From positions 1-36,289 of the forward strand of contig JACQCV010000016.1 of NCBI GenBank assembly GCA_016201465.1: DNA of 36,289 nucleotides, read 5' to 3'. The notes below the pieces were generated by a model, which saw only the letters and a program-made list of their open reading frames with translations, was not told the origin of the DNA and searched no databases. Both the position numbers and the translations under genes were made by a program. Source of the stretch: Candidatus Vogelbacteria bacterium. Its GTDB lineage: Bacteria; Patescibacteriota; Minisyncoccia; Phycocordibacterales; UBA12445. Position 1 is the stretch's first letter. Each line of letters starts with the position of its first letter. Positions 22,682-29,619 of this stretch are shown here, one piece after another.

Positions 22682-24055
22682 GTGAGACAGAAAATACTAA
22701 TCTGGTTATTTGCATCTTTTACTGCCAGCAACGTATTAGGCCAAACACCGCCGCTCCCAAAATTTCAGCAAATAAAAGATCTGGCACTTCAAAGTGACTA
22801 TGCATATAAGGTAACCGCGCATCTAAGTGGAAACATCGGCCCTCGTTTAAGCGGATCACAAAATGCGGAATGTGCCGTGCAATATATTGCTGACGAAATG
22901 CGCCGTCTAGGACTTGTTGTACAACTCGAAAAGATAACAGTCCCACATTGGGTGCGAGGAATCGAAACTGGCGAACTTACAAATTTCCCAGGATATGTCC
23001 CAAAGGAAAAACAAAGAATTATCCTCACGGCGCCAGGAGGAAGCGTTGCAACCTCCGATGGCGGACTAACAAGACAACTGTTAGTAGTTCATAGTTTCAA
23101 AGAACTAGAGACCATAGACAAGAGACTGATTAAGAATAAAATAATTCTTTTCAACGTAGCGGGTGAATATGGACAGTGTGTACCATACAGAGTCAGTGGG
23201 CCGAGTTCTGCAGCACGATTTGGTGCAAGTGCTACGCTTGTGCGTTCAGTTGGGATAGTTAGTTCCAAACTACCGCATACGGGCATAACCATCTACAACC
23301 CCAGCGCCCCAAGGATTCCGGCTGCAGCTGTAACATCTGAGTGTGCGGAAATAATCGAGAACCTGGCCAAAAAAGGTCCGGTTACTATGCATCTTGTACT
23401 CACACCCAAAACTTTTCCCGATGCTGTAAGTTACAACGTCACCGGTGATCTCGTGGGACGAGAGCGTCCAGAGCAAATCATTATCGTATCTGGTCATCTA
23501 GACTCATGGGATTTAGGTACGGGCACACTCGACGATGCGGTAGGTGTTGCGGCCGCGCTCGATACCGCACGGATTCTTTCGCATATAAAACCACGATCCA
23601 AAAAAACAATTCGCGTTGTTGCCTGGATGGGTGAAGAGTTTGGTGGAGTGGGTGGAAAACAGTACACAAATAATCCAACAAATGATCTCAAAAACCACTT
23701 TGCAGCTATTGAGTGTGATCTGGGCGCAGAACATCCTATAGAACTTCATGCAGCGGGCAAACCAGAACTCCTTGCGTGGCTCAATCCAATAAGAGCTACT
23801 CTACAAGCCTTGGGAGTTGGAACCTTACGACTAACCAACTCAACGGGTGGAGCTGGTACAGATATTGAACCGCTAGCACAAAAAGGTGTGCCAAGTTTTG
23901 GTATCATCCAGGATAAACATTTTTACTTCGATTATCACCACACTGCCGCTGACACATTAGATAAGGTAGATCCAAAGGAACTTCAAAGCAATGTTTTGGT
24001 GATGTCCGTTCTTACGTATACACTCTCGGAAATGCAAAGACCGTTACCAAGGTAA
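22682..24055 (+). CDS. Secreted M28-family zinc aminopeptidase/carboxypeptidase (PGCP-like)
   Basis: 457 residues starting at GTG with AAGGAG 8 nt upstream. A signal peptide (1-21, ILIWLFASFTA core, end VLGQ) exports it. The M28 di-zinc site is complete: His272 in SGHLDSWD, Asp284/285 in TLDDAVG, catalytic Glu318 and ligand Glu319 in MGEEFGG, Asp346 in ECDLGAE, and His419/420 in FDYHHTAAD. A PA-like insert domain lies at about 125-235. It resembles plasma glutamate carboxypeptidase/carboxypeptidase Q and should trim peptides outside the cell, feeding an organism with few biosynthetic genes (inference). Codon use is more GC-rich than most neighbours. Confidence 0.88.
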   Translation: MRQKILIWLFASFTASNVLGQTPPLPKFQQIKDLALQSDYAYKVTAHLSGNIGPRLSGSQNAECAVQYIADEMRRLGLVVQLEKITVPHWVRGIETGELTNFPGYVPKEKQRIILTAPGGSVATSDGGLTRQLLVVHSFKELETIDKRLIKNKIILFNVAGEYGQCVPYRVSGPSSAARFGASATLVRSVGIVSSKLPHTGITIYNPSAPRIPAAAVTSECAEIIENLAKKGPVTMHLVLTPKTFPDAVSYNVTGDLVGRERPEQIIIVSGHLDSWDLGTGTLDDAVGVAAALDTARILSHIKPRSKKTIRVVAWMGEEFGGVGGKQYTNNPTNDLKNHFAAIECDLGAEHPIELHAAGKPELLAWLNPIRATLQALGVGTLRLTNSTGGAGTDIEPLAQKGVPSFGIIQDKHFYFDYHHTAADTLDKVDPKELQSNVLVMSVLTYTLSEMQRPLPR

Positions 24056-24067
24056 GGAGGAACTACT

Positions 24068-24358
24068 ATGACCCAAGAAGGATATGTACCCCTAGAAAAT
24101 AAATTCGACTGTTCAGCTGATCGACATAATTTTGAAAACAGTGACGTAACCAACCTGTCTAAACTAAGGGACCTCGACTCGCCACTCATGTGGATTATGC
24201 TCATGCAACTTGGAGATGTAACCTGCGAAAAATGCGCGATCAAACAGGTCGTCTGTAAACGAGGAATGTTGACGCCAGATGGTATAAATGGAAGTTGGAA
24301 AATCGCGACGAGAGAAGATGTCGATAGATTTCAAAAGCTGAAAGATTTCGCTGGTTAG
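24068..24358 (+). CDS. Hypothetical protein with CxxC motif
   Basis: 96 residues, 12 bp after the peptidase stop and behind AAGGAGG, so co-transcribed with it. VTCEKCAIKQVVCKRG (about 58-73) could bind a metal or form a disulfide. The final stretch GINGSWKIATREDVDRFQKL is helical. No signal peptide; not recognised. A strong terminator follows. Confidence 0.68.
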   Translation: MTQEGYVPLENKFDCSADRHNFENSDVTNLSKLRDLDSPLMWIMLMQLGDVTCEKCAIKQVVCKRGMLTPDGINGSWKIATREDVDRFQKLKDFAG

Positions 24359-24369
24359 ACATTAGAAAA

Positions 24370-24400
24370 GCCGCTCCAATGGGGGGGGGCGGCATTTTTT
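24370..24400 (+). terminator. Rho-independent terminator
   Basis: GCCGCTCC (24370-24377) pairs with the GGGGCGGC end (24386-24393) with one wobble, followed by ATTTTTT. The loop side is a run of nine G, a likely trouble spot for sequencing. Confidence 0.78.
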
Positions 24401-24408
24401 GTAATCGA

Positions 24409-24663
24409 TTAATCTATTCTGTAACCGAGAGAGTATTCCTCATCTCGATGCTCTGGCAAAACCATTTCTGGATGGTGGGCCTTAACATCTTCAATTAGTT
24501 TCTTCAGTTGGTCCTCGCTGAGATCAAGATATTGAGCCATTCGCTGCAAACCCGCTGCATCAACCTTACAGACAAACTGTTCAATCCATCTAACACTCAG
24601 ATCAAATAACTTTTCTTCATACAGCGCCAAAAGCGGTTCAGTGGAAATTAAAGTCTGAGTCAT
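24409..24663 (-). CDS. Hypothetical protein, 84 aa
   Basis: Acidic helical protein (EPLLALYEEKLFDLSVRWIEQFVCKVDAAG), third of a three-gene operon; its ATG overlaps the previous stop by 4 bp (ATGA). The repeated motif AQYLDLSEDQLKKLIEDVKAHHPEM looks like a helix-turn-helix-like helical pair, but I know no family. No membrane segment. The gene is convergent with the 96-aa gene and its terminator at 24370-24400. Confidence 0.58.
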   Translation of the reverse strand: MTQTLISTEPLLALYEEKLFDLSVRWIEQFVCKVDAAGLQRMAQYLDLSEDQLKKLIEDVKAHHPEMVLPEHRDEEYSLGYRID

Positions 24664-24887
24664 TTTTCTCCCTGGCCAAATTTCCCTGAATCAAAAGGAA
24701 AATCGCAACGCGAACATTTATTCTTCTCAACAGCGCAATGGGCACATCTGTGAAAACCGGCAATCATCGAGTGCAACCCGTACTCGGGTAATCTACACTC
24801 TGGACAGGTCACCTTTCTTAATATTATCTCCTTATCGCGACAATCCCCACAACATCCATCAAGATCATCAAGCTTAATCTCTGACAT
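24660..24887 (-). CDS. Cys-rich zinc-ribbon protein
   Basis: 75 residues with nine Cys: Cys12/13/16, Cys28/31 (TCPEC), Cys48/51 (RCAHC) and Cys58/61 (KCSRC). Two or three treble-clef or ribbon zinc sites are expected. Role unknown; nucleic-acid or protein binding is usual for such proteins. GAAGGAGA stands five bases before its ATG. Its stop overlaps the ATG of the next gene. Confidence 0.68.
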   Translation of the reverse strand: MSEIKLDDLDGCCGDCRDKEIILRKVTCPECRLPEYGLHSMIAGFHRCAHCAVEKNKCSRCDFPFDSGKFGQGEK

Positions 24888-25163
24888 TTAATTCTCCTTC
24901 ACTTGGTCTATTAACTTATCTAGAATGGTCCAGTCGTAGTCGTGACCATCTTTAACAAATTCGCAATCTTGTAAAAGTGCTGCTTTATTTTCTGGAAGCA
25001 ACTCTCCATTCCTATTTCGCAAGCGAATTATTTCACCGCGCAGCGCACTGACATTTGCGCAACATACAGGCAAGGCCTTGCAGCGATAATCATCGGCGGC
25101 TTTATCGAACGTTCTGTCACAAAGCAAATCCCACTCTTCCTCAGTAAGCACAACTTTTTTCAG
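24888..25163 (-). CDS. Hypothetical protein, possible CTG start
   Basis: 91 residues counted from CTG 25163 (LKKVVLTEEEWDLLCDRTF). The reading frame reaches a TTG at 25190, but AAGGAGG lies between, 6 nt before CTG 25163, and the TTG sits about where transcription from TAGAAT (25197-25202) would begin. There is no ATG or GTG at a sensible distance except GTG 18 nt after the site. Five Cys, including ALPVCCANV. First gene of a three-gene operon right after tRNA-Met. Function unknown. Confidence 0.5.
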   Translation of the reverse strand: MKKVVLTEEEWDLLCDRTFDKAADDYRCKALPVCCANVSALRGEIIRLRNRNGELLPENKAALLQDCEFVKDGHDYDWTILDKLIDQVKEN

Positions 25164-25202
25164 ACTAAGCCTCCTTATATCAAGGAACAAATATAATTCT
25201 AG

Positions 25203-25275
25203 TGTCGGAGGTGGGGATCGAACCCACGACCCCAGGCTTATGAGTCCTGTGCTCTACCAACTGAGCTACTCCGAC
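25203..25275 (-). tRNA. tRNA-Met(CAT), elongator
   Basis: Minus strand: acceptor GTCGGAG/CTCCGAC, D arm GCTC..GAGC, anticodon arm CAGGA-CTCATAA-GCCTG (anticodon CAT), T arm GTGGG-TTCGATC-CCCAC, discriminator A. The base pair next to the anticodon loop is A-G, a mismatch. It pairs at position 1-72, so it is not the initiator. tRNA-Ile2 (lysidine CAT) is the alternative. No encoded CCA. Confidence 0.82.
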
Positions 25276-25322
25276 AATGAAGTTAAAATGCCATAGTTTT
25301 AATCAAAATGCAATAATTCGTA

Positions 25323-25351
25323 TTGATAATTTACCTCCAATATATTATCTT
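25323..25351 (+). promoter_or_regulatory. tRNA-Thr(GGT) promoter TTGATA-17-TATCTT
   Basis: TTGATA (25323-25328), 17 bp, TATCTT (25346-25351), 13 nt before the tRNA. Confidence 0.6.
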
Positions 25352-25364
25352 TAATAAACATTAA

Positions 25365-25437
25365 GCCGTTGTAGCTCAGTCGGTAGAGCACGTCATTGGT
25401 AATGACGAGGTCGGCAGTTCAATCCTGCCCAACGGCT
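25365..25437 (+). tRNA. tRNA-Thr(GGT)
   Basis: Acceptor GCCGTTG/CAACGGC, D arm GCTC..GAGC, anticodon arm CGTCA-TTGGTAA-TGACG (anticodon GGT), T arm GGCAG-TTCAATC-CTGCC, discriminator T. No encoded CCA and, unlike tRNA-Asp next door, no mirror element behind it. Confidence 0.94.
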
Positions 25438-25470
25438 CTTGGTTTAGGTAATTTTAACATTATTAAAATC

Positions 25471-25499
25471 TTGTTAAAATTTCCAGTTTCTGTTAATAT
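25471..25499 (+). promoter_or_regulatory. tRNA-Asp promoter TTGTTA-17-TAATAT
   Basis: TTGTTA (25471-25476), 17 bp, TGT-TAATAT (25494-25499), 23 nt before the tRNA. Confidence 0.65.
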
Positions 25500-25522
25500 G
25501 TTGCCACATTGATTTTATAAAT

Positions 25523-25596
25523 GCGGTCGTAGCTTAGCTGGTTAAAGCGCCGCCCTGTCACGGCGGAGATCGTGGGTTCAAGTCCCATCGACCGCG
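25523..25596 (+). tRNA. tRNA-Asp(GTC)
   Basis: Acceptor GCGGTCG/CGACCGC, D arm GCTT..AAGC, anticodon arm CCGCC-CTGTCAC-GGCGG (anticodon GTC), T arm GTGGG-TTCAAGT-CCCAT, discriminator G73 as expected for Asp. No encoded CCA. Followed by a terminator and a mirror element. Confidence 0.95.
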
Positions 25597-25601
25597 CAGT
25601 A

Positions 25602-25632
25602 AAATAAAAACACCCCACGGGTGTTTTTATTT
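25602..25632. terminator. Terminator after tRNA-Asp
   Basis: Perfect 14-bp stem AAATAAAAACACCC / GGGTGTTTTTATTT with a CAC loop. The T-rich 3' arm acts as the U-tract; symmetric, so it may work both ways. Confidence 0.7.
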
Positions 25633-25763
25633 ACAAGCGGGCGAAACAAATGAACTGCTTCATTTGTGTTGGGACTTGAATGTCGGAATCATGTTTTGCC
25701 GCAGCAAAACAGATGAGACAGTGCCCAGACCATACGCCAACGGCGGATGAGTCGAGGAAAAGT
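25633..25763 (+). repeat. tRNA-Asp mirror element (homologue of 8996-9176)
   Basis: GCGGGCG (25639-25643 region), like the acceptor 5' strand of tRNA-Asp; hairpin ACAAATGAA-CTGC-TTCATTTGT (25646-25667); TGGGACTTGAA (25670-25680), the exact complement of the tRNA-Asp T arm 25577-25587; core GAATGTCGGA; hairpin GTTTTG-CCGCAG-CAAAAC (25693-25710); CAGTGCCCAG (25719-25728); small hairpin CGCC-AAC-GGCG; CGAGG end. Order and spacing match the tRNA-Gln copy: 2 nt from the hairpin to the antisense block and 12 nt from there to GTTTTG. The direct copy of the tRNA 3' end is missing. Confidence 0.8.
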
Positions 25764-25786
25764 ATAACTTATGCTATATTTTACCC

Positions 25787-26314
25787 ATGGAAAGTTTTAA
25801 GCAACAACCCAAATCACCAGAGGCGAAAGAATCAGATGAGACCAACGAAGCAAAGATCGAGAAGGACTTTGTAGGGATGTCATCAGACAAGATAGAGCTT
25901 CTCGCTAGCCACTTAATGAGACCAGATGGCTTCATTAAGGCACTGATTGTAGGAAAGATTTTAACCTCGGAAGAAATTTCAAAAAAGATCGGCCATGGAT
26001 TTGCACGAACACACAGAGGGTATTATATGACCTTCCCAACACCGGATGAAAAAAATCAAACTTACCATGCAAGCAATGACTATGTTTCATTTAGTATAGG
26101 CGTGCCACAAACAATGTACACCAGGTCATCCTATGTAAGAGCAGAGTTAGGCGGTACAAGTCCCGGACTCGGTTTTATATTACCGGCTTCTGGATTATTA
26201 AATCAAAATCGAGTGACTCCAGGCTGGGGTATGTTTAAAATTGAAGAATCTTTGAAGGAAATCAAAAAAAGAAAGCTCATGAAAAACAATTTGATAAGTA
26301 TCGCGATCTTGTAG
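25787..26314 (+). CDS. Hypothetical protein, N-terminal part of a frameshifted gene
   Basis: 175 residues, but only about the first 160 belong: after an A7 run (26264-26270) this frame ends in an unlikely tail MKNNLISIAIL. Shifting -1 at the run (or adding one A) continues into AHEKQFDKYRDLVGFFG and the ORF at 26326, giving one protein of about 320 residues. The content is unrecognised; GFARTHRGYYMTFPTPDEK and PQTMYTRSSYVRAELGG suggest an ADP-ribosyl- or phosphatase-like enzyme only vaguely, so no function is given. The start is leaderless: extended -10 TGC-TATATT (25775-25780), 6 nt to ATG. Confidence 0.65.
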   Translation: MESFKQQPKSPEAKESDETNEAKIEKDFVGMSSDKIELLASHLMRPDGFIKALIVGKILTSEEISKKIGHGFARTHRGYYMTFPTPDEKNQTYHASNDYVSFSIGVPQTMYTRSSYVRAELGGTSPGLGFILPASGLLNQNRVTPGWGMFKIEESLKEIKKRKLMKNNLISIAIL

Positions 26315-26325
26315 GATTTTTTGGT

Positions 26326-26751
26326 ATGTCTTCAAAAGAAAAAGAAAAGTATGAGTGGCAGACCCCAAAAGAAGATTTCCTACCACTTACTAACTTGGCC
26401 AGAAAGGCTGGTAATTTGTATGGTGGCGATCAGGCTGAGGTAAATATGTGGCCTGAGAACAACACGCTTCCGCAAATTAACATCACTGAGACAATTATTC
26501 TCATACCTCTGTCCAAAAAGGAGGCACTCAAGAGACTCTTCGAAACCAAACGCAAAAAAATGGAAGTGTACGGAGATAAAATCAAAGAAACCTATGGTGT
26601 AGATGTTGACAATATTTCATTCGAAGATATTGAAAAAAGGTACGCAGGTAAAATCTACTGGTATCCACAAAGAAATATTAGCCTAGCCGTTAAGTACCTA
26701 ACCACACATCCAAAGAAAATAAAAGAGTTTTGCGCCGAGGCGAATGGTTAA
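26326..26751 (+). CDS. Hypothetical protein, C-terminal part of a frameshifted gene
   Basis: 141 residues from the first ATG, but the frame is coding-like further upstream to about 26275 (KAHEKQFDKYRDLVGFFG), and no ribosome-binding site precedes 26326, so it is the second half of the gene beginning at 25787. It contains WQTPKEDFLPLTNLARKAGN, ETIILIPLSKKEALKRLFETKRKKMEVYG, and IYWYPQRNISLAVKYL. Whether the break is real decay, RNA-level slippage at A7, or a base-call error cannot be told here. Confidence 0.6.
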   Translation: MSSKEKEKYEWQTPKEDFLPLTNLARKAGNLYGGDQAEVNMWPENNTLPQINITETIILIPLSKKEALKRLFETKRKKMEVYGDKIKETYGVDVDNISFEDIEKRYAGKIYWYPQRNISLAVKYLTTHPKKIKEFCAEANG

Positions 26752-26757
26752 CTTCTC

Positions 26758-26785
26758 TTGCTTTTATTATCCAATCTGCTAATTT
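26758..26785 (+). promoter_or_regulatory. Promoter TTGCTT-16-TAATTT
   Basis: TTGCTT (26758-26763), 16 bp, TGC-TAATTT (26780-26785); leader of about 40 nt with AAAGGAGG before GTG 26833. Confidence 0.6.
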
Positions 26786-26832
26786 ACACCTATCTAGAAA
26801 CATTGTACTTTGTAAAGCAAAAGGAGGTCGTT

Positions 26833-27039
26833 GTGAAATACCGAGTTACTTCTGGAAGGTTTGATGTTGCGCCGGAGCCAGTTGGTACTTTTGACGCCAC
26901 AGATGACGATGAGGCATTAAAGAAGTTCGAAAAGTACAAAGCAGCAAAATGTTACGAATGGGATAATCTCGTCCTTATACGTGTAGACCAGGAAGAAAAG
27001 ACAACCCGTATCGCTAGCCGAAACAACCAGGCCGACTAA
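26833..27039 (+). CDS. Small hypothetical protein, GTG start
   Basis: 68 residues. The frame is open from 26758, but AAAGGAGG stands 5 nt before GTG 26833 and a promoter occupies the upstream part, so the short form is right. KYRVTSGRFDVAPEPVGTFDATDDDEALKKFEKYK reads like a small alpha/beta domain in which strand-helix pairs bind nothing obvious. Acidic, soluble, monocistronic, followed by a terminator. Not recognised. Confidence 0.68.
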   Translation: MKYRVTSGRFDVAPEPVGTFDATDDDEALKKFEKYKAAKCYEWDNLVLIRVDQEEKTTRIASRNNQAD

Positions 27040-27050
27040 AACAAAAGTTC

Positions 27051-27083
27051 GCCGTAAACCCACCCGGGAGTGCGGCTTTTTTC
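27051..27083 (+). terminator. Rho-independent terminator
   Basis: GCCG (27051-27054) and CGGC (27073-27076) close a stem with an inner CCC/GGG pair; TTTTTTCT follows. Confidence 0.65.
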
Positions 27084-27111
27084 TATTCAGTAAAGGTGGT
27101 AATATTAGCTC

Positions 27112-27927
27112 ATGGAAAAGCTCCCTTCTCGTTCAGAACCAATATCAAAAAAGATAGAATCTAAGACAATTAAAAATCTTGCCGAACCCATTACAAGCAT
27201 CATTGAAAAGATGAAGCAGAATATTGATACTGGAAAGTACTCTCTTATTATAGGAGACGATGCTTCGGGCAGAATTCCCTCTCTCGCAATTAGGGGTGTT
27301 ATAAATAAGGCATATGAGCAATCGGGAAGAGAGCCGATCGACACGCGTTTTTTGGCTCTGTATCCTCTTGTTGGCCTAACAAATTACAATAAGGCGTGGA
27401 AGTCACTTAGGTGGACTATAAATCCATTAAAATTATTTCAGAGGCTCGGTCAAGAGGAAAGTGAGATCAATCTGAAATTAGCAAAGGAAAAAATCAAAAA
27501 TGAATTCATTAAAAACCTGCCGAGCAATCTCACAAGAGACGGAAAAAGAGTTCTCATAGTTACTGAACTCATAAATACAGGAAGTTCACTAGCCCCACTA
27601 CTTGAAGCTTTGCGTGAATCAAATATTCCATTTGAAATAGCCACCTTAAACTTTATAGACTTCGGAACAGAAAGAAAACTACAAAAGGCTGGGGCAGAAA
27701 ATATTCATTTAGGAGGACAGCCATACATAGCAATCTCTCAGCAAAAGAATTTGAGTGGAGTAATAAAAGATCCTAATACATTCAAATTAAGTACGAAGCC
27801 ATATAAAACAGTCGGAGCAGAATCTAATTCTGATCAATTAAAAATACAGAGGGACCTAAATTCTGCAAGAACCGATGTTAAAAAACTCAGCGATTCAATC
27901 TATGCAGCCGTCTGGGATAAACAATAG
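27112..27927 (+). CDS. Phosphoribosyltransferase-fold protein
   Basis: 271 residues. Two PRTase features: YSLIIGDDASGRIPSLAIRG (about 44-63), the flexible-loop side, and RVLIVTELINTGSSLAPLLEALRE (about 147-170), the PRPP loop, which normally reads V(D/E)D...(T/S)G(x)T. Here VTELINTG has Glu-Leu instead of two acids, so PRPP binding may be altered. The helical stretch between them (100-140) is longer than in common PRTases, and C-terminal 60 residues form a coiled tail. Substrate unknown. Leaderless start: TAATAT (27100-27105), 6 nt to ATG. Not in an operon with the next gene. Confidence 0.72.
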   Translation: MEKLPSRSEPISKKIESKTIKNLAEPITSIIEKMKQNIDTGKYSLIIGDDASGRIPSLAIRGVINKAYEQSGREPIDTRFLALYPLVGLTNYNKAWKSLRWTINPLKLFQRLGQEESEINLKLAKEKIKNEFIKNLPSNLTRDGKRVLIVTELINTGSSLAPLLEALRESNIPFEIATLNFIDFGTERKLQKAGAENIHLGGQPYIAISQQKNLSGVIKDPNTFKLSTKPYKTVGAESNSDQLKIQRDLNSARTDVKKLSDSIYAAVWDKQ

Positions 27928-27952
27928 TTTTTGGTTATGCTAATATGGCGAT

Positions 27953-28366
27953 ATGCAAAAATACTATCTATATGTATCTTGGTTTGTGGCACTGGCCGCA
28001 ATGTTTGGGAGTTTGTATTTCAGTGAGATTTTAAAATTACCGCCATGTGTACTCTGTTGGTACCAAAGAATTCTGATGTATCCCTTAACTTTAATAATAC
28101 CTATTGCTATACTAAGCGACGACAAAAAAGTGTATCGATATGTTTTGCCAATGTCTATTCTAGGCATGGTAGTGGCCTTCTACCACTATCTTTTGTACAT
28201 AAAAATTATTCCTGACACGCTCGCGCCATGCTCAACTGGAGTCTCGTGCACAACTCGCCTTGTAGAGTGGTTTGGTTTCATCAATATTCCCCTACTATCA
28301 TTTATAGCCTTTACTTTAATCACTTTATTAATGGTAATTTATTCAAACAATAAAAATAATGAGTAA
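27953..28366 (+). CDS. DsbB/BdbC-like disulfide bond oxidoreductase
   Basis: 137 residues, four membrane segments (about 5-25, 38-55, 65-83, 112-132). Two Cys pairs, PPCVLCWYQR (Cys32/35) and PCSTGVSC (Cys93/99), match the DsbB arrangement, which passes electrons from a DsbA-like thiol oxidase to quinone. In organisms without a known respiratory chain the final acceptor is unclear. It overlaps the next gene, a DsbA-like protein, by 8 bp, so the pair is co-translated. Leaderless start: extended -10 TGC-TAATAT (27941-27946), 6 nt to ATG. Confidence 0.88.
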   Translation: MQKYYLYVSWFVALAAMFGSLYFSEILKLPPCVLCWYQRILMYPLTLIIPIAILSDDKKVYRYVLPMSILGMVVAFYHYLLYIKIIPDTLAPCSTGVSCTTRLVEWFGFINIPLLSFIAFTLITLLMVIYSNNKNNE

Positions 28367-29006
28367 CGAAAATAAAATTGTTGCTGGTATCTGTTTATTC
28401 TTTTTTATAATTATTGCTTTTCTATTCTGGAAAGGTCCGAGCCTCGGCCAACCGACGACGACCGCCGTGAATTCCGATATCTTGGTCAAAGACTTAAGCC
28501 ACATGACTGGGAAAAAGGGTGCTAAGGTTACCGTAGTCGAATTTGGTGACTATCAATGTCCAGCTTGTGCAGCCGTTAATCCGGAAATAAAAAAACTTAC
28601 TGCCGTATATAAAACTAATCCGGAGTTCAACTTTGTCTTTAGAAACTTTCCTCTTTCTCAACATAAAAATGCAATCATCGCAGCCGAGGCTGCAGAATCT
28701 GCCGGAGCTCAAGGGAAATATTTTGAGATGGACAATCTATTGTATGAAAACCAACAAGAATGGGGCGAAAGCGCGGATCCGAAACCACTCCTTTCTAAAT
28801 ATGCAGCCGGTCTGGCGCTTGATATGTTAAAATTCCAAACCGACATGACGGCGCATACATTTGTTCCAGTCATCCAGGCAGACACAAACGATGGACAAAC
28901 AATTGGTATTGATCACACGCCCACTGTATATATAAACGGGACCGAACAAAGAGACCTACAATTTGAATCCATGAAAAAGGTTGTCGATGGATTACTTACT
29001 AAATAA
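28359..29006 (+). CDS. DsbA-like membrane-anchored thiol oxidase
   Basis: 215 residues. N-terminal anchor (9-24) and a short linker precede a thioredoxin-fold domain: VVEFGDYQCPACAAVNPEIKK (Cys67/70; CPAC centre), helical insert with AAEAAESAG, and the cis-Pro loop GIDHTPTVYING. It is the DsbA/BdbD-type DSBA domain (Thioredoxin_4), expected to oxidise exported proteins such as the M28 peptidase or pili and to be reoxidised by the DsbB next to it. Start ATG overlaps dsbB-like end. A perfect stem-loop terminator follows. Confidence 0.9.
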   Translation: MSNENKIVAGICLFFFIIIAFLFWKGPSLGQPTTTAVNSDILVKDLSHMTGKKGAKVTVVEFGDYQCPACAAVNPEIKKLTAVYKTNPEFNFVFRNFPLSQHKNAIIAAEAAESAGAQGKYFEMDNLLYENQQEWGESADPKPLLSKYAAGLALDMLKFQTDMTAHTFVPVIQADTNDGQTIGIDHTPTVYINGTEQRDLQFESMKKVVDGLLTK

Positions 29007-29068
29007 ACAATAGAAGAAAAACTTCTTAGCGACTAAAAATCTATAATTGATTAATATATTTGAGGGCT

Positions 29069-29112
29069 AAAGCCTTATTATGAGACAATCATGATAAGGC
29101 TTTACTTTTTCT
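29069..29112 (+). terminator. Rho-independent terminator
   Basis: 15-bp stem AAAGCCTTATTATGA/TCATGATAAGGCTTT (one wobble), loop GACAA, then ACTTTTT. Confidence 0.85.
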
Positions 29113-29169
29113 GCAAAGGATGTATTATAAATTTCAGAACATCCAACCTAGCAAAAAGGACGGTAAACC

Positions 29170-29580
29170 ATGGGACAGATCTTTAATAGGCTCAAAAGAT
29201 TGGTTAAGATTAACATCAGAGCAGTCAGGGAGAACTATCTTCCAGACTCAGACTTCCTGAAAAGGCGCTGGGAGGCTGGTAACAGACTTCGAGAAAATCT
29301 CGGAAACAAATTTGAAGAGGGGCAAGAATGTGTTAAAGAGGCCTGGGATGATCTAACCACTAACGTGCCTTATTCTCTCAAGGTAAGTTACGACGTGTTA
29401 GAAGTACCTTTTGGATTGCCACTCAAAGACGTGCGTGATGCATGGATTAAAAAAATCCAAAAGCATCATCCGGATCGCTATCCCGAAGGCGAAGAACGTG
29501 AGAACGCAACAAAGAAGGCAGCTATTCTAAACGAGGCCTTTCAAAAAATCGAGAATTTTTTCACTAAAGGTAAAGTATAG
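29170..29580 (+). CDS. J-domain protein (DnaJ-like)
   Basis: 136 residues. The C-terminal 65 residues form a J domain: YDVLEVPFGLPLKDVRDAWIKKIQKHHPDRYPE with HPD at 100-102 and a final helix AAILNEAFQKIENFF. No Gly/Phe region, zinc fingers or client domain follow, so it is a minimal J protein that should recruit DnaK. The N-terminal half is basic (NRLKRLVKINIRAVR) and may bind membranes or nucleic acid. AAAGGAC is 7-8 nt before ATG. Terminator at 29586. Confidence 0.83.
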   Translation: MGQIFNRLKRLVKINIRAVRENYLPDSDFLKRRWEAGNRLRENLGNKFEEGQECVKEAWDDLTTNVPYSLKVSYDVLEVPFGLPLKDVRDAWIKKIQKHHPDRYPEGEERENATKKAAILNEAFQKIENFFTKGKV

Positions 29581-29585
29581 CTATG

Positions 29586-29610
29586 CCACCCCTAATCGGG
29601 TGGATTTTTG
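29586..29610 (+). terminator. Rho-independent terminator
   Basis: CCACCC-CTAATC-GGGTGG (29586-29603) then ATTTTTG; ends the J-domain gene. Confidence 0.75.
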
Positions 29611-29619
29611 TTCTACTTG

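Noticed and set aside
23494-23749. Several overlapping minus ORFs inside the M28 peptidase gene
   Set aside because: They are antisense to the zinc-site region of the peptidase and have no start signals.
25740-25762. Hammerhead-like CGGATGAGTC...GAAAAG
   Set aside because: The core needs CTGATGA and a GAAA/cleavage triplet with stems I and II; these are not present in the right arrangement in either mirror element.
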